Shown in pieces: positions 7,414 through 8,710 of a stretch of 8,710 nucleotides of DNA (within the stretch, counting starts at the first letter, position 1; each line of letters starts with the position of its first letter). The stretch spans positions 1 to 8,710 of the forward strand of contig PWLK01000003.1 in the NCBI GenBank assembly GCA_003560545.1, written 5' to 3'. Below the pieces are notes generated by a model that was not told the origin of the DNA, made no database searches, and saw only the letters and a list, made by a program, of their open reading frames with translations. The DNA comes from Candidatus Woesearchaeota archaeon (GTDB lineage: Archaea; Nanobdellota; Nanobdellia; Woesearchaeales; 21-14-0-10-32-9). The position numbers and the translations under genes are program-made.

Positions 7414-7625
7414 GCTGCCTGCTCCAGATCGGCGGTCATCTCGCGTGCCAATTCCACCAGCCCATCGATGCGCAGGCGGACGTTCAGCCTCGCGCTTTCG
7501 ATGACCACCCGCTCGACTAGCAGCTGGATGATCCTCGCCAGCTCGGCGGGAACGAGCCGTCCCGGAGCGGGTCGAGGCTGGGCAGGGCGACCTTGGTCAG
7601 TGTCACCAGGATGCGCACACAGCGC
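7410..7625 (-). pseudogene. Serine recombinase, C-terminal fragment with frameshift
   Basis: The minus-strand frame ending at TGA (7410-7412) reads 'LVPAELARIIQLLVERVVI' and 'LNVRLRIDGLVELAREM'. This matches the C-terminal end of large serine (resolvase/invertase-type) recombinases ('LFPAEQARIVxLLVERV...LxVRLRxDGL'). The preceding 'LDPLRD' piece sits in another frame, so an indel near 7557-7565 splits the sequence. The catalytic serine domain and the 'Recombinase' domain are absent: just upstream the sequence turns into a tyrosine integrase. It is an inactive relic of an integrated element whose trailing gene overlaps it by GTGA. The left boundary near 7625 is approximate. Confidence 0.7.
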
Positions 7626-7658
7626 TGGCGGGTGAACGGGTCACACTTCAAGAAGGGG

Positions 7659-8040
7659 CTATCCCAGGGCCTGCTGCAGCGAAGTCGCAACGGAGTCCGC
7701 AGCACTCCTCACGGGATCTGCCGCAAGGTGCGCATAGCGCGCCGTGGTCTGGACCTGCGTATGGCCGAGCAGCTTACCGATCATCGGCAGGCCCTGGCCC
7801 GAGGCGACCGCGGTCGAGGCGAAGGTGTGACGGAGATCATGGATCCGGGCATCCTTCAGCCCGGCGCGCGCGCGGACCCGCTGCCAGAAGGGCTGCAGGT
7901 CGGTGAGGCGCTTGCCCTCCAGCGTGCCCGTAATCACCCACGGATTGTCCTTGATCTGCCCCGCGGCCTTCAAATGCTCGATGGCCGGCTGGCCGAGATG
8001 CACGACCTTGGCACCGGTCTTGGAATCCGCCACCCGTGGA
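7659..8040 (-). pseudogene. Tyrosine recombinase/integrase, C-terminal catalytic fragment
   Basis: The minus-strand frame contains the catalytic Lys region 'DSKTGAKVVHLG', the H-x-x-R box 'HDLRHTFAS', 'KLLGHTQVQTTARYAHL' with the conserved Gly-His and the nucleophilic Tyr, and a normal-looking C-terminus ending at TAG (7659-7661). This is the C-terminal half of a phage- or island-type integrase. The first catalytic Arg block ('G.R..E') and the N-terminal SAM-like and arm-binding domains are missing. Upstream of about 8040 the frame stays open to 8132 but no longer resembles an integrase. An 11-bp tandem duplication (8034-8055) marks the break. It is inactive as an integrase. It probably belonged to an island or prophage once inserted here. 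Confidence 0.85.
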
Positions 8041-8055
8041 AGCACCGTGGAAGCA
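8034..8055. repeat. Perfect 11-bp tandem duplication at the integrase break
   Basis: CCGTGGAAGCA occurs twice back to back, at 8034-8044 and 8045-8055. Eleven is not a multiple of three, so the duplication would by itself shift the frame. It coincides with the point where integrase homology is lost. Confidence 0.8.
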
Positions 8056-8210
8056 AGAGGGCGCGAAATCCTGCGAGCGACGGGGTGACGCCTGCTTTCA
8101 TTTGTCAGTGCATCACCGACAACTTGGCACATCGATGCCGTCGAGGACGTTCACACTTTTGCTTGTGGTTCACACGCGAGACGCGACGGAACGAAACTGA
8201 ACCCGAGAGC
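8056..8210. other. Non-coding junction between integrase and IS1595 remnants
   Basis: No family-like sequence is seen in any frame. The open frames crossing it are extensions of the integrase remnant or its antisense. It may hold the upstream deletion joint of the two remnants. Confidence 0.4.
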
Positions 8211-8579
8211 TCGCTTGCCATTTAGAGTCCCCGATACGGCCAAGCCGCTCACTGTTACCACCGACGGCTGGGCCGGCTATCGTCGCCTCGAGGCCGAGGG
8301 CTACAGCTACGAGCCGATCAACATCGGCACGAGTTGGGGCAACGCCGTCTGCGCCTGCCGGTCATCTACCTCCTCTTCAGTCTTACCAAGCGCTGGCTCC
8401 TGGACACGCACCACGGCGCCGTGCGCCCCAAGCACCTGCAGCGCTACCTCGAAGCGTTCGTCTTTCGCTTCAACCGCCGCAAGGCAAAGGCCATCAGCCA
8501 CGGCTTCGCACGGCTGATCCAGCATGCCGTCAGAACCCCGCCGACTACGTATCGCGGCATCGTGCACGGGGCAGCCTGA
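8211..8579 (+). pseudogene. IS1595-family (ISXO2-like) transposase, C-terminal fragment with frameshift
   Basis: The plus frame 1 segment reads 'VTTDGWAGYRRLEAEGY' and 'EPINIGTSWG', carrying the 'TDGWxGY' Asp of the DDE-type ISXO2-like domain. After ~8346 the homology moves to frame 3: 'RLRLPVIYLLFSLTKRWLLD', 'THHGAVRPKHLQRYLEAFVF', 'RFNRRKAKAISHGFARL' and 'AVRTPPTTYRGIV', ending at TGA (8577-8579). Alignment by eye to the usual 'SWGdAxLRLPAIH' suggests one base lost near 8347. The N-terminal zinc-ribbon and the first catalytic Asp are absent, with unrelated sequence before ~8211. It is inactive. Strand opposite to the integrase suggests an independent insertion followed by deletion. Confidence 0.85.
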
Positions 8580-8710
8580 AGGTTGCGGAGACCCGCGCAA
8601 TTACCGGTCGCCACGGATCACGCTCGGCGAGCAGTTCGGGCTTCCGAGGATTCGCGTCATCGCCTCGCGGTGGCTGAAGACCGAAGGGCAGGCGGCGCTC
8701 ACCGGCTCGA
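8524..8710 (+). other. Open frame running off the right edge, unassigned
   Basis: Frame 1 is open from ATG at 8524 to the window end (62 codons). Its first ~18 codons overlap the IS1595 fragment in another frame, so if it is coding the real start is later or upstream sequence was replaced. The later part ('SPRITLGEQFGLPRIRVIAS', 'RWLKTEGQAALTGS') looks protein-like but matches no family I know. The reverse strand also has no clear gene here. Confidence 0.2.

Noticed and set aside
7593..8225. 210-codon plus-strand frame over the integrase
   Set aside because: It is antisense to the catalytic HDLRHTFAS and GHTQ...Y blocks, which are unmistakable on the minus strand.

Overview
The window looks like accessory DNA from a GC-rich proteobacterium. 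The style of the mobile-element remnants suggests an alphaproteobacterium (Rhizobiales or Sphingomonadales type), but no species-level marker is present. No rRNA, tRNA, CRISPR array or housekeeping gene was seen. The layout is one very large intact gene enclosed on both sides by broken transposable and integrative elements.

Left flank (1-1147). The 3' end of an IS21-family istB helper gene (+ strand) is followed by a C-terminal scrap of an IS110-family transposase (- strand). This is butted against a frameshifted C-terminal scrap of an IS66-family transposase (+ strand) whose likely right end lies near 972. About 175 bases without a recognisable gene follow. They hold a small hairpin just beyond the stop codon of the large gene.

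Centre (1148-7114, - strand). One uninterrupted 1988-codon gene encodes a putative STAND-type anti-phage protein. The N-terminus looks like a PD-(D/E)xK (Cap4/DUF4297-like) nuclease. It is followed by a P-loop NTPase with clear Walker A and Walker B motifs and a winged-helix-like region, then about 1100 residues of helical-repeat-like sequence, then a C-terminal module of about 190 residues that I do not recognise. This is the architecture of Avs (AVAST)-like proteins, in which the repeat region senses a phage protein and the nuclease is switched on by oligomerisation. Reading this gene as a defence protein is inference from architecture.

Right flank (7115-8710). Immediately upstream of the large gene is a chimeric 96-codon frame whose stop codon lies one base before the ATG (TAG-T-ATG). 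Its second half looks like the surviving 3' end of a lost operon partner. Its first half is a frameshifted piece of a small protein often found beside serine recombinases. Further upstream come the C-terminus of that serine recombinase, the C-terminal catalytic half of a tyrosine integrase, and a frameshifted IS1595-family transposase remnant on the opposite strand. The last 130 bases hold only an unassigned open frame running off the edge.

Overall, an intact defence-type gene survives inside a pile-up of at least six decayed mobile elements. Its original promoter and upstream partner appear to have been removed, which raises the question of how, or whether, it is still expressed.
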